64,000 bases of DNA from Rhodobacterales bacterium. Lineage in GTDB: Bacteria > Pseudomonadota > Alphaproteobacteria > Rhizobiales > Stappiaceae. The position numbers were made by a program, and so were the translations under genes. The stretch lies in assembly GCA_008107755.1 (NCBI GenBank), contig VIRH01000065.1, positions 124,001-188,000 of the forward strand. Direction: 5' to 3'. Within the stretch, counting starts at the first letter, position 1; each line of letters opens with the position of its first letter. The notes beneath the pieces are model-generated. The model made no database searches. It was given only the letters and a program-made list of their open reading frames with translations, and was not told the DNA's origin. Positions 36,004-44,058 of the stretch are shown piece after piece.

Positions 36004-36617
36004 TGCCTTTCGAAAAGATATCCTCACGCGCTGTCTGGCTGCCGGAGGACAACATCGACACGGATGTGATCTACCCGGCGCGGTTCCTGCTGATCATGGA
36101 TCGCGAAGGACTTGGGAGATATCTCTTTCATGACCGCCGTTTCGATGCGCACGGCAATCCGATACCGGGATTTCCACTCGATGCGCCCGGCGCCGAGGGC
36201 GCCAAGGTGCTTGTGGCCGGCGACGGTTTCGGCTGCGGCTCAAGCCGGGAGCAGGCGGTCTGGACACTGCTCGGCCACGGGTTTCGCGTGATTATCGCCC
36301 CGGGGTTCGGTGACATATTCGCCGCAAATTGCCTGAAGAACGGCCTTCTGCCGCTCACGGTCTCCCGCGAGCTTGCAACCGAACTCGGTGAAGCGGCCGC
36401 TGCGGGATCCGTGTTCGAGGCGGATCTGGAAACCATGCAGGTCACCGTCGACGGCCGCGAAGTCATCCGGATTGACCTGGGTGAAAAACAGCGCCAAGCC
36501 ATGCTGAACGGGTGGGACGAAACGGATATTCTGCTTCGCGAAGACGGTGACCATATCGACGCCTTCGAGGCTGGCCACCGGCAACGGCAACCATGGCTCT
36601 TCCACACCGAAACCTGA
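36000..36617 (+). CDS. aconitase-family hydro-lyase small subunit (LeuD-like)
   Basis: A 205-residue swivel-domain subunit. The start ATG 36000 overlaps the LeuC-like stop; the longer open frame from 35793 is antigene of the large subunit. Hallmarks are [17 protein letters not shown] at the N-terminus, [14 protein letters not shown], and [18 protein letters not shown]. The segment YPARFL replaces the IIPKQFL of true bacterial LeuD, a position near the specificity loop. It completes the Fe-S hydro-lyase. Confidence 0.87.
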   Translation: MMPFEKISSRAVWLPEDNIDTDVIYPARFLLIMDREGLGRYLFHDRRFDAHGNPIPGFPLDAPGAEGAKVLVAGDGFGCGSSREQAVWTLLGHGFRVIIAPGFGDIFAANCLKNGLLPLTVSRELATELGEAAAAGSVFEADLETMQVTVDGREVIRIDLGEKQRQAMLNGWDETDILLREDGDHIDAFEAGHRQRQPWLFHTET

Positions 36618-36645
36618 ACCAAGCGAGCAATCTGAAAGGCGCGAC

Positions 36646-37296
36646 ATGGCCGACGATCTGGCGGAGAACTACAAGAAGGCCTATGGCAACCAGGTGGGCT
36701 ACGGGGCAAGGCCTGCACTTGTTCTGATCGATTTCGCCCACGCCTATTTCGATCCGGAGTGCGACCTCTATGCCGGTGTCGACGCTGCACTCGCCAGCGC
36801 TTTGAAAGTACGCGAGGCCGCCCGGCAGGCGGGGGTGCCCGTCATCCTGACAGAAGTCACCTATCAGAAGGGTCTTGGCGGCAAGGACGGCGGCCGGTTC
36901 TTCGAAAAGGCTCTGCCGCTCAAGGCCTTCGTCCAGGGCGAGAAGACGGCCGAATTTGCGCAAGGCCTCGTTCCCCACCCGGACGAATTGATCGTCTCAA
37001 AACAGTATCCGTCCGCCTTCTTCGGAACATCGCTCGCCGCCACACTGACGGCAGCTGGCCACGACAGCGTTATCCTGACCGGCCTCACCACGTCCGGCTG
37101 CGTGCGCGCGAGCTGCGTCGACAGCATGTCGCACGGGTTCCGGACGATCGTGGTCGCCGATGCTTGCGGCGACAGGCACGCGGCGCCCCATGAAGCCAAT
37201 CTCTTCGACATGAACGCCAAATACGCGGATGTCGTTTCGGAAGCCGACATCCTTGCGTATCTTTCGAGCCTTGCCGACGCGAAGGCGGGCAACTGA
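36646..37296 (+). CDS. isochorismatase-family amidohydrolase (maleamate / N-carbamoylsarcosine amidase-like)
   Basis: A 216-residue cysteine hydrolase from ATG 36646 (AAAGG upstream). The Asp-Lys-Cys triad is Asp in VLIDFAHAYFDP, Lys in IVSKQYPSAFFGT and Cys in LTGLTTSGCVRAS. The LIDF.HAYFDP and TTSGCVRA wording fits the carbamoylsarcosine/maleamate (NicF-like) branch more than the RutB branch. Likely reaction: hydrolysis of an amide or carbamoyl group, releasing ammonia. In context it could convert a maleamate-like acid to the maleate-like acid handled by the preceding genes. A RutB-like role for the rut-type genes just downstream is the main alternative. Confidence 0.82.
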   Translation: MADDLAENYKKAYGNQVGYGARPALVLIDFAHAYFDPECDLYAGVDAALASALKVREAARQAGVPVILTEVTYQKGLGGKDGGRFFEKALPLKAFVQGEKTAEFAQGLVPHPDELIVSKQYPSAFFGTSLAATLTAAGHDSVILTGLTTSGCVRASCVDSMSHGFRTIVVADACGDRHAAPHEANLFDMNAKYADVVSEADILAYLSSLADAKAGN

Positions 37297-38039
37297 TGCC
37301 GGAAGCAAAATCCATTGCCGTCCTAGGCGGCGCCGGCGGCATCGGTCGTCAGCTGGTCGCCGAGCTTCTGGATGAAGGGCACCGGGTGACGGTTCTGGAC
37401 CTGCCGGCATCTCTTGAAAGACACGAGCCGGGCACGACAACGATCGGCATTGATCTCCTTGACGAAGAGTCGATCGCCCAGGCGATGGAAAGCCTGGCTG
37501 CCGAAGCCGGCGCCATCGATGGCTTCGTCAATCTTGCCGGTTACAACGCAAGGCTTACGCCGCTCGCGGAAATGGCAACAGATTATTTCGATGATGTGAT
37601 CGCGGGCAATCTCAGGGGGGCATTCCTGGCCGCACGCGCAGTGCTGCCGCTGATGACCAGTGGATCAGGCGCAAGCATGGTGATGACATCATCGGGTCTG
37701 GCAAGCCACGTCCGGCCCGGCTACGGCGCCTATTCTGCTTCCAAGGCTGCCGTAATCGCCATGACGAAGACACTGGCGCTCGAATGCGCGCCGCGTGTTC
37801 GGGTGAATGCGGTCGCGCCGGGGCTCGTCGATACGGCGTTTGTGCGCGGCGGCACGGGTCGCTCGGCAGAGGACGGCGAGTCCGTGGTCGATCTCGATGC
37901 CTACAGAAATGCGACGCCGCTGAAACGGCTGGCGTCACCCGCCGATGTGACCGGCCCGATCCGGTTTCTGCTCGCAGACGACAGCGCGTTCATGACCGGC
38001 CAGGTCCTCTGGGTGAATGGCGGTATCTACATGCCCTGA
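37296..38039 (+). CDS. short-chain dehydrogenase/reductase
   Basis: A 247-residue SDR whose ATG overlaps the amidohydrolase stop by one base (TGATG). Cofactor motif LGGAGGIGRQL (residues 8-18), NLAGYNA in place of NNAG, SSGLASH and YSASK for the catalytic Ser-Tyr-Lys. An Asp after the second strand (VLDLPA) points to NAD(H). Last gene of the 32.9-38.0 kb operon, convergent with rutE. Confidence 0.85.
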   Translation: MPEAKSIAVLGGAGGIGRQLVAELLDEGHRVTVLDLPASLERHEPGTTTIGIDLLDEESIAQAMESLAAEAGAIDGFVNLAGYNARLTPLAEMATDYFDDVIAGNLRGAFLAARAVLPLMTSGSGASMVMTSSGLASHVRPGYGAYSASKAAVIAMTKTLALECAPRVRVNAVAPGLVDTAFVRGGTGRSAEDGESVVDLDAYRNATPLKRLASPADVTGPIRFLLADDSAFMTGQVLWVNGGIYMP

Positions 38040-38060
38040 CAGCGAGGCAATGCGGCCGGA

Positions 38061-38082
38061 GCCCGCTTCAAGCGAAGCGGGC
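38061..38082. other. hairpin over the rutE stop codon between convergent genes
   Basis: GCCCGCTTC-AAGC-GAAGCGGGC, a perfect 9-bp stem with 4-base loop, overlaps the rutE stop codon (38068-38070) and lies 22 bases after the SDR stop. There is no T-run on either strand. It may block convergent transcription. Confidence 0.4.
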
Positions 38083-38664
38083 GGCCTCCTCGAAGGCGAG
38101 GCGTGGCAGCCGGTCGAAGTTTCCAGAAGGATCACCGTAGCCGAGGTTGATCAGGAAGTTGCTCTTCCAGGTCGTCCCGGCAAAAAACGCCTCGTCCACC
38201 GTCTCTTGATCGAAACCGGACATCGGCCCTGCATCAAGGCCGAGCGCACGGGCTGCCATGATCAGATAGGCGCCCTGCAGCGAGGAATTGCGGAAAGCGG
38301 TTTCCTCGGCAAGCGCCGGGCTGGAGGTGAACCAGGATTTTGCATCGGCATGGGGAAAGAGCTCCGGAAGCTTCTCGTAGAACTCCATGTCCTGCGCGAG
38401 GATGACGGTGACAGGTGCCGTCATGGTCTTTTCCAGGTTGCCCTTGGACATGGCGGGTTTGAGCTTTTCCCTGCCCTCGTCGGAATGCACGAAGACGAAG
38501 CGTCCGGGGCAGCAGTTGCCAGACGTCGGTCCGAGCTTGACCAGCTCGTAGAGCTCGGCGATCAACGATTGCGGAACCGCCTTGTCCTGCCACTTGTTGA
38601 AGCTTCGCGCCTCGGTGAACAGCGTTTCGATCATTGCGGTCCGGACGTCCGTTGAAGTCGTCAC
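38068..38664 (-). CDS. rutE: malonic semialdehyde reductase RutE-like nitroreductase-fold flavoprotein
   Basis: A 198-residue FMN protein of the nitroreductase family. The start is GTG 38664 with SD AGGAG seven bases away; an out-of-frame ATG lies just before it. RutE hallmarks: [34 protein letters not shown], and the [12 protein letters not shown] segment. Known RutE reduces malonic semialdehyde to 3-hydroxypropionate at the end of pyrimidine ring degradation. It is last in the minus-strand unit rutA - amidase - rutE. Confidence 0.85.
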   Translation of the reverse strand: MTTSTDVRTAMIETLFTEARSFNKWQDKAVPQSLIAELYELVKLGPTSGNCCPGRFVFVHSDEGREKLKPAMSKGNLEKTMTAPVTVILAQDMEFYEKLPELFPHADAKSWFTSSPALAEETAFRNSSLQGAYLIMAARALGLDAGPMSGFDQETVDEAFFAGTTWKSNFLINLGYGDPSGNFDRLPRLAFEEAARFA

Positions 38665-38736
38665 GTCATGTCTCCTGATATGTTCGGGTATCGTTTCAAG
38701 GATGGGATTTGGGGGTGTCAGACGCCACCGGCAGGG

Positions 38737-40059
38737 TCATTCGGCACTCAGGGCTGGCGCTGCAATCCGTGCGAGCGACAGCAATGCCTCGTCGCAATAG
38801 CGCGGCGCCATGAAGGTCACCCCGATGGGCAGCGGCAGACCTGTCGCTTTCAGCGGCACGTTCAGACACGGTGCCCCGATAAGCGTCCACGGACAGTTGA
38901 AGAGCGGATTTCCGGGTCTGCGGCCACTGGGCGCGAGGCCAGGTGCGCTCGGTACGACGAGAAGGTCGAACGCGCCGGCAATACCGTCGAAGACCGGCCG
39001 GGCAAGGGCGGCGGCATCAAGCGCGGCACGGTAGTCCATCAGGGTCCGGCCATCCCTGTTCTCGACCTGCGCCCTGAAATCCTCGTGGAGCCCTGTGCCA
39101 TAGAGCATATGAAGGTTCCGGAACGAAGCGCCGCCCTCGCGCCGGAGAATGATGCGGTGCCAGCTGTCGAGTTCGGAAAAGGAAACCGGGAAATCAATCC
39201 ATCGGACGTCGTGACCCGCCTCCACAAGTCTCTTTGCCGTCAGTTCCATCGCCTCGCGGGATGCGGGTTCCAGATCATCCGCATTCGGACCGAGCGAGAT
39301 GCCGACGGTCAACTTGCCGTCCGGATTGGCCGCTCCTTCGGCAGGCCAGACCGGGATATCCGCGACGCCGTATACACCAGAGAGCAGGATGATGTCTTCC
39401 AGACTGCGCCCGTACCAGCCGACTGTGTCGAGACTGTTGGCATAGGTCTTGACGCCCTCCCGACTGACCAGTCCGAAGCTTGGCTTGTAGCCGAAAATTC
39501 CGCAGAAGGACGCCGGACGGATCGTCGAGCCACCGGTCTGGGTCGCCAGGGCCAGTGGAACGTGGAAATCGGCAACGGCGGCCGCCGATCCGGCAGAAGA
39601 CCCTCCGGACGTGTGCGCCAGATCGTGTGGATTGCCGGTTGCGGCATCCCTTCCGGCAGCAGCGAATTCGGTCGTGTCGGTCTTGCCGATCAGGATGGCG
39701 CCTTCGGCGACGAGCTGGTCGACTGCAGGCGCGTTGCGCGCTGGCTGGAACCCTTGAAAGAGGGGAGAATTATAGGTGGTCGGCAACGATCCGGTGTCGA
39801 AGACATCCTTGATGCCGATGGGCAGTCCATGAAGTCGGCCACGTTTGGCTTTCGGCAAGGCGTCCAGCCGCCCGGCCTCCTCCAGCGCCCGGTCGCTGAC
39901 CGCGAGCCACGCCTTCACATCCTTGTCTCTCAGGGAAATCCGTCTCAGGCAGGCAGAAACGAGATCGTGGGCGGTCAGGCAGTCGTCCGCCATCAGCATA
40001 CGCGCAGTTGCGGCATCGAGGCTGTGCAGATCTTCTTCCACGATATCGAGTACGGTCAT
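38737..40059 (-). CDS. amidase-signature family hydrolase
   Basis: A 440-residue amidase. The Lys-Ser-Ser triad is Lys84 (GIKDVFDT), cis-Ser154 (GGSSAGS) and nucleophile Ser178 (TGGSTIRP), with the family's 24-residue gap between the two serines. ATG 40059 has GGGAG upstream. It hydrolyses an amide, ureide or carbamate. It lies between rutA and rutE where rutB, rutC and rutD would be expected, so it may replace RutB by hydrolysing the ring-opened ureido acid; this is inference. Confidence 0.85.
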   Translation of the reverse strand: MTVLDIVEEDLHSLDAATARMLMADDCLTAHDLVSACLRRISLRDKDVKAWLAVSDRALEEAGRLDALPKAKRGRLHGLPIGIKDVFDTGSLPTTYNSPLFQGFQPARNAPAVDQLVAEGAILIGKTDTTEFAAAGRDAATGNPHDLAHTSGGSSAGSAAAVADFHVPLALATQTGGSTIRPASFCGIFGYKPSFGLVSREGVKTYANSLDTVGWYGRSLEDIILLSGVYGVADIPVWPAEGAANPDGKLTVGISLGPNADDLEPASREAMELTAKRLVEAGHDVRWIDFPVSFSELDSWHRIILRREGGASFRNLHMLYGTGLHEDFRAQVENRDGRTLMDYRAALDAAALARPVFDGIAGAFDLLVVPSAPGLAPSGRRPGNPLFNCPWTLIGAPCLNVPLKATGLPLPIGVTFMAPRYCDEALLSLARIAAPALSAE

Positions 40060-40158
40060 CCGTCAGGCTCCCAAAAAGAAAACCGGAACCCGCCACTGCG
40101 GCTGCGGGCGAGGGCGGATCCGGTTGCCGCCATACGCCGGGGCAAAGGCGGAAGGGAT

Positions 40159-40192
40159 CGCACCCGGCGCAGTCGGTTCTGCGCCGGGTGCG
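40159..40192 (-). other. 14-bp hairpin right after the rutA gene
   Basis: CGCACCCGGCGCAG and its exact reverse complement, 14 bp with a 6-base loop, begin 6 bases beyond the rutA stop in the rutA-amidase spacer. There is no U-tract. It probably protects the rutA mRNA 3' end or causes partial termination, keeping rutA above the amidase and rutE. Confidence 0.55.
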
Positions 40193-40197
40193 AGGTC

Positions 40198-41280
40198 CTA
40201 TTCGGCAGCCACCTGGACGGCGCTGCGGCTCTTCATCAGCGGCTGGATCTTCTGGCCGAACTGATCGAGACCGACGAGGAAGTCATCGAACGTCAGCATG
40301 ATGCCCTTGGTGCCGGGAACCTCGGCGGCCTCATCGAGCATTTTTGCAACGCTTTCATAAGACCCGACGATGGTGCCCATGTTGAAGTTGACGGCACCTT
40401 CGGGAAGATTGATGGACTTGGCCGTTGAGCTTGCATCGGCGTTGGAATCCTTGCCGCCCTGATCGGCCATCCATGCGAGCGCGTCGACATCTGCGCCGGC
40501 ACGGTAGTTTTCCCACTTTGCCTTTGCCAGCTCGTCGGTCTCATCCGCGATCACCATGAAAAGCACATAGGCCCCGACGTCACGGCCGGTTTCGGCCGCC
40601 GCTGCGATCAGGCGCTCGTTGCCCGGTGCATAGGCGGTCGGCGTGTTGATGCCGGAGCCCATGACGAAGTTATAGTCGGCATATTCGGCGGCGAACTTCA
40701 TTCCGCGCGGGCTCTGGCCGGCCGCCACGATCTCGATGCGGTTCTCCGGCATCGGCTTCATCATGCAGTCCGTCATGGTGAAATGCTCACCATCGAACGT
40801 GCATTCGCCGGTTTCCCAGAGATCCTTCATTATCTTCACGTATTCGCTCGAATAGTCGTAGCGATAGCCGAAATAGTCGTCCCCGGGCCAGATGCCCATC
40901 TGGTCGTATTCGGCCATCTGCCAACCGGACACGATGTTGACGCCGAAACGGCCGGGAGCGATGGAATCGATGGTGGTCGCCATGCGCGCGACGATGGCGG
41001 GCGGAAGCGTGAGGACCGCAGTGGAGGCGAACAGCTTGATGCGCTCGGTAACAGCGGCAAGGCTCGCCATCAGCGTGAAGGATTCCAGGTTGTAGTCCCA
41101 GAATTCGGCTTTGCCGCCAAAGCCGCGCAACTTGATCATGGAGAGCGCGAAATCCAGTCCATAGGATTCCGCCTTTTGCACGACCTGCTTGTTCAGCTCG
41201 AAGCTGGGCTTGTACTGGGGTGATGTGGTCGAAATCAGCCAGCCGTTGTTTCCGATCGGAATGAAGACACCAATATCCAT
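40198..41280 (-). CDS. rutA: RutA-like flavin-dependent ring-opening monooxygenase
   Basis: A 360-residue luciferase-like monooxygenase, nearly collinear with RutA: the N-terminus [56 protein letters not shown] and [12 protein letters not shown] are all family-diagnostic. RutA uses FMNH2 from RutF and O2 to break the uracil N3-C4 bond, giving ureidoacrylate. The motif conservation is high enough that a uracil-like cyclic amide is the first guess for substrate. ATG 41280 is preceded by AGGGGA. A promoter with an embedded GTACGAAC operator lies upstream (41314-41341). Confidence 0.92.
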   Translation of the reverse strand: MDIGVFIPIGNNGWLISTTSPQYKPSFELNKQVVQKAESYGLDFALSMIKLRGFGGKAEFWDYNLESFTLMASLAAVTERIKLFASTAVLTLPPAIVARMATTIDSIAPGRFGVNIVSGWQMAEYDQMGIWPGDDYFGYRYDYSSEYVKIMKDLWETGECTFDGEHFTMTDCMMKPMPENRIEIVAAGQSPRGMKFAAEYADYNFVMGSGINTPTAYAPGNERLIAAAAETGRDVGAYVLFMVIADETDELAKAKWENYRAGADVDALAWMADQGGKDSNADASSTAKSINLPEGAVNFNMGTIVGSYESVAKMLDEAAEVPGTKGIMLTFDDFLVGLDQFGQKIQPLMKSRSAVQVAAE

Positions 41281-41313
41281 TGCAGTTCCCCTGTGCGTTG
41301 TGTCGACGCTCTG

Positions 41314-41341
41314 TGTATATGTACGAACTAATACAGGTCAC
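41314..41341 (-). promoter_or_regulatory. rutA promoter with GntR-type operator in the spacer
   Basis: Read on the minus strand, GTGACC (41341-41336) and TATACA (41319-41314) form a plausible -35/-10 pair with a 16-base spacer. The spacer contains GTACGAACTAAT (41321-41332, plus-strand reading), a variant of the GTACGTACT.AA motif found near 42510 and 43973. The remaining 41342-41612, up to the end of the GntR gene, holds no gene or clear signal. Confidence 0.45.
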
Positions 41342-41612
41342 GAGAAACTGTCTAGCCCATTTTGCACTCAACACAGGCATGCATATCTATTGGGCAGAAA
41401 ATTTGCTGATTTTCCCGAGGGCATGCAAAAACTATGTGCAGTCGGCCCATGCGGAATCCGTGCCGTGTTTCAGCGCGCGACAGGTAGCCGAAAGGTGTCA
41501 GGGAAGGGCAATCAGTCAGTGGGAGTCAGGATGGGGGTTGCGTCGGCGAGCGTGATCGGCTCCCGGGCCGTCACCCGGCTGGCGGGAGGGCGGTATTGAG
41601 CTTTTGGGGAAA

Positions 41613-42392
41613 TCAGAGCTCAGCGCGCAGGGTCGTTGTATAGGTGAAGCGGTCTGCGGGCAGGATCTGGAAAGCGTATTCCAGAAGACGGCTACCGCTG
41701 CCGTAGTATCGGCGGATCACTATGAGTCCGAGGGAGCCCGGCTCTGCCTCGAGCCGTTCGGCAACCGCGTCGTCGATCAGGATCGGTTTGACGTCCTGCT
41801 GGATTTCCTGGATGCGCTCGCCGGTAAATTCCTCAATGTGGTGGAAGATCGCGCGGCGGGCAACGGTTATGTCCTTGACCGCAGCGGCCAGACGATAGTC
41901 GACATAGACCTCGTTCCAGGAGAATGGGCGTTTCATGTTGCCGGCGTAGCGCACGCCTTTCATATGAAAGAACTTGCGGCCAGGCCTGCAGCCGAGATCA
42001 ACAGCGAGTCGTCCCTGTGCGGAGACCTGTTCCTTGTGTTCGATCGCGAATTCTGTTTCGGATGCAATCTCGAACAGCTCGGACCGGGAATGCGCGACAA
42101 AGCGGGCGCGATCCGGGTCGAAGCCGGCTTCCACCCGGGTTCCGACGCCTTTGCGCGCCGACAGGCGCCCCTTCTGACGCAGGGTTGCTATGGCCTGGCG
42201 AACGGTTTGCCGGCTGACTCCGAGCATTTCCGCAAGCTCGTTTTCGGTGGGTAGCAGTGTTCCGACAGGATAGTCGCCGTCCCGGATTCGGGCCTCGAGA
42301 TGGTGCGCCACCTGAAGATACAGCGGTGCCGTAGCCAGCTCGGGCTGCCAGTCGGCGCCTGCTCCGCGCGAGTCGTCATCCTTCAAGGTCAC
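41613..42392 (-). CDS. GntR-family regulator, HutC/UTRA subfamily
   Basis: An about 259-residue regulator. The start is set at GTG 42392, with GGGAG-CCGGAAAC upstream; a TTG at 42425 is also possible. Winged helix: YLQVAHHLEARIRDGDYPVGTLLPTENELAEML, recognition segment VSRQTVRQAIATL; the UTRA domain ends YAFQILPADRFTYTTTL. It sits between rutA and the MFS gene, and GTACGTAC-type palindromes lie upstream of rutA, the MFS gene and the ABC binding protein. It is therefore probably the local repressor, in the place of the TetR-type RutR of enterobacteria. Confidence 0.88.
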   Translation of the reverse strand: MTLKDDDSRGAGADWQPELATAPLYLQVAHHLEARIRDGDYPVGTLLPTENELAEMLGVSRQTVRQAIATLRQKGRLSARKGVGTRVEAGFDPDRARFVAHSRSELFEIASETEFAIEHKEQVSAQGRLAVDLGCRPGRKFFHMKGVRYAGNMKRPFSWNEVYVDYRLAAAVKDITVARRAIFHHIEEFTGERIQEIQQDVKPILIDDAVAERLEAEPGSLGLIVIRRYYGSGSRLLEYAFQILPADRFTYTTTLRAEL

Positions 42393-42509
42393 GTTTCCGG
42401 CTCCCGTCCGTTCACGGCCTTTCAATCGGCTTTCCTCACAAAACGCAAACGAATTCCGCCGCCGTGGGCAATCACGGAGCTGCTCTTGCCAAACGATCTT
42501 CAGTTTATT

Positions 42510-42519
42510 AGTACGTACT
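42510..42519. promoter_or_regulatory. AGTACGTACT operator between GntR and MFS genes
   Basis: A perfect 10-bp palindrome AGTACGTACT flanked by A/T (TTATT...TAATC), in the divergent spacer between the GntR gene and the MFS gene. The same core, GTACG.AC, occurs upstream of rutA (41321) and of the ABC binding protein (43973). Confidence 0.55.
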
Positions 42520-42551
42520 TAATCAAAGAATATATTTGGGTGCACGCTCAT

Positions 42552-43775
42552 ATGTCGGAACTGACCGACCCTCATCCAGCGCAACAAACGCTCCAGCCCA
42601 CGCTGGTGCAGACGCTCAGCGTCGCTACGGCAGTCCAGATCACGGCGACCTCCTGTGTCCTCGGCCTGACGGCCATCGCGCCGGCGGTGGCACGGGATCT
42701 GGAGGTCGGTTCCTTCTGGATCGGCTATCAGATCAGTCTCGTCTATACCGCAGGCATGATCTCCTCCGCGCTGGCCGGCGCGCTGATCCAGAGGCTTGGT
42801 CCTGTGCGGGTCGAGCTTTCTGCGCTTGCCTGCTTCCTGTTCGGTTTCCTTGGCATTGCAGCCGGATCGCTCTGGTCCATCGTTGCCGCCTCGCTGGTGA
42901 TCGGTGTTGGTTACGGTCTCAACAATCCCGCTGCCTCCGAACTTCTCAGTCGGGTCACGCCACGCGCCCGTCGCAACCTGGTCTATTCGATCAAGCAGGC
43001 AGGCGTTCCGCTGGGGGGTATCTTCGCCAGCTTCGCCTTTCCCTTTCTGGCCGGGCTCTATTCCTGGCAGGTCAGCCTTCTGTCGGGCGCCGTCATCAGC
43101 CTTGCGGTCATGGCGTGGCTTGTGGCAACGCATCGTCCGGAGCCGCGCATCGGCGAAGGGTCTCTGTCCCTGCTGCAAAATTTCCAGAGCGAGCAATCGG
43201 TGATCTGGCGACACAGGCGGCTCAGAGCTCTGTGCTGGCTCGGATTCGCCTATTCTGCCATGCAGTTGTCCGTCTCGACCTTTGCGGTGGTTACGCTTGT
43301 GCAGGACGCGGGGTGGTCGCTGCTCGCAGCCGGTTCGGTCGCTGCCGTCATGCAGTTTTCCGGCGCCTTTGGCAGGGTGTTCTGGGGTAGCGTCGCGGAC
43401 AGGCTTGGTGGCGGTTTCCGTGCCCTTGCTTTACTCGGTCTTCTCAGCGGCCTCGGCTTCGTGGCTCTGGCCAACCTGTCGCATCTCCCGACCGCGGCCC
43501 AGGCTGCCGCCTTCGCGCTGACGGGTCTCGTTGCCATCGGGTGGAACGGTGTCCTCCTGGCCGAGGTTGCTCATTCTGCGCCGAGGGGCGCGGTGGGGGC
43601 GCTCACTGGCGGTGTGCTCGTCTACACGTTCATCGGCGTCATCGTCGGCCCGTCAACCTTCGCGACGCTTTATGCCGTCACGGGGCACTACAGCAGTTCC
43701 TTCCTGATCTTTTCCTGCTTCGGGTTTCTTGGGATGGTCCTTTCCTGGCGCACACAAATGCAGTCGCCCGGTTGA
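42552..43775 (+). CDS. major facilitator superfamily transporter
   Basis: A 407-residue carrier with about twelve hydrophobic spans. ATG 42552 is chosen because the longer open frame (from 42300) runs through the GntR start region and operator. The loop segment RLGPVRVE and RLGGGFRA are reminiscent of the MFS inter-helix motifs. It could import or export the substrate or a product of the rut-like pathway; RutG, a uracil:cation symporter of another family, is absent. First gene on the plus-strand side of the regulator. Confidence 0.82.
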   Translation: MSELTDPHPAQQTLQPTLVQTLSVATAVQITATSCVLGLTAIAPAVARDLEVGSFWIGYQISLVYTAGMISSALAGALIQRLGPVRVELSALACFLFGFLGIAAGSLWSIVAASLVIGVGYGLNNPAASELLSRVTPRARRNLVYSIKQAGVPLGGIFASFAFPFLAGLYSWQVSLLSGAVISLAVMAWLVATHRPEPRIGEGSLSLLQNFQSEQSVIWRHRRLRALCWLGFAYSAMQLSVSTFAVVTLVQDAGWSLLAAGSVAAVMQFSGAFGRVFWGSVADRLGGGFRALALLGLLSGLGFVALANLSHLPTAAQAAAFALTGLVAIGWNGVLLAEVAHSAPRGAVGALTGGVLVYTFIGVIVGPSTFATLYAVTGHYSSSFLIFSCFGFLGMVLSWRTQMQSPG

Positions 43776-43782
43776 CGGATTT

Positions 43783-43985
43783 GTACGTATCTATCTGTTC
43801 TTGAACTTCCGGAATCCCTCGATCTCGGAAGCCGCGTGCCTTTGTCCGACGCCAGGTAATGGGCGTTGTAGGCGCATAAAGCGCCAGTCTTCTGCCTGTT
43901 TTCGTGCTGTTTGTTCAAATTTTTTGCAGTGTCAATTTGTAAGCATCTTTTGTTTGACTCTCTTCGGAGTATGTACGTACTTTAA
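43783..43985 (+). promoter_or_regulatory. promoter region of the sugar-type ABC operon with two GntR-type sites
   Basis: TTGACT (43954-43959) and TACTTT (43978-43983) form a -35/-10 pair with an 18-base spacer. GTACGTACTTTAA (43973-43985) overlaps the -10, which suits repression. A weaker site, GTACGTA, lies at 43783-43789 just after the MFS stop. The rest of the 283-base gap is AT-rich and shows no gene. Confidence 0.5.
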
Positions 43986-44058
43986 CAATTATTGATGGGC
44001 GGCAGCGACGTCTTGAGACGTCTGCCCGACCGCGTTCCTGCGAAAAGGACACTTTCCG

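Noticed and set aside
34588..36617. Calling the hydro-lyase pair leuC and leuD
   Set aside because: No leuA or leuB nearby, catabolic context, and an altered YPARFL segment; family only is claimed.
36646..37296. Naming the isochorismatase-family gene rutB
   Set aside because: Its motifs (VLIDFAHAYFDP, TTSGCVRAS) fit the carbamoylsarcosine/maleamate amidase branch better, and it is in the adjacent, oppositely oriented operon. Kept only as an alternative.
41281..41612. Small open frame on the plus strand (41280-41555)
   Set aside because: Overlaps the rutA start and promoter antisense, no SD, no recognisable motif.
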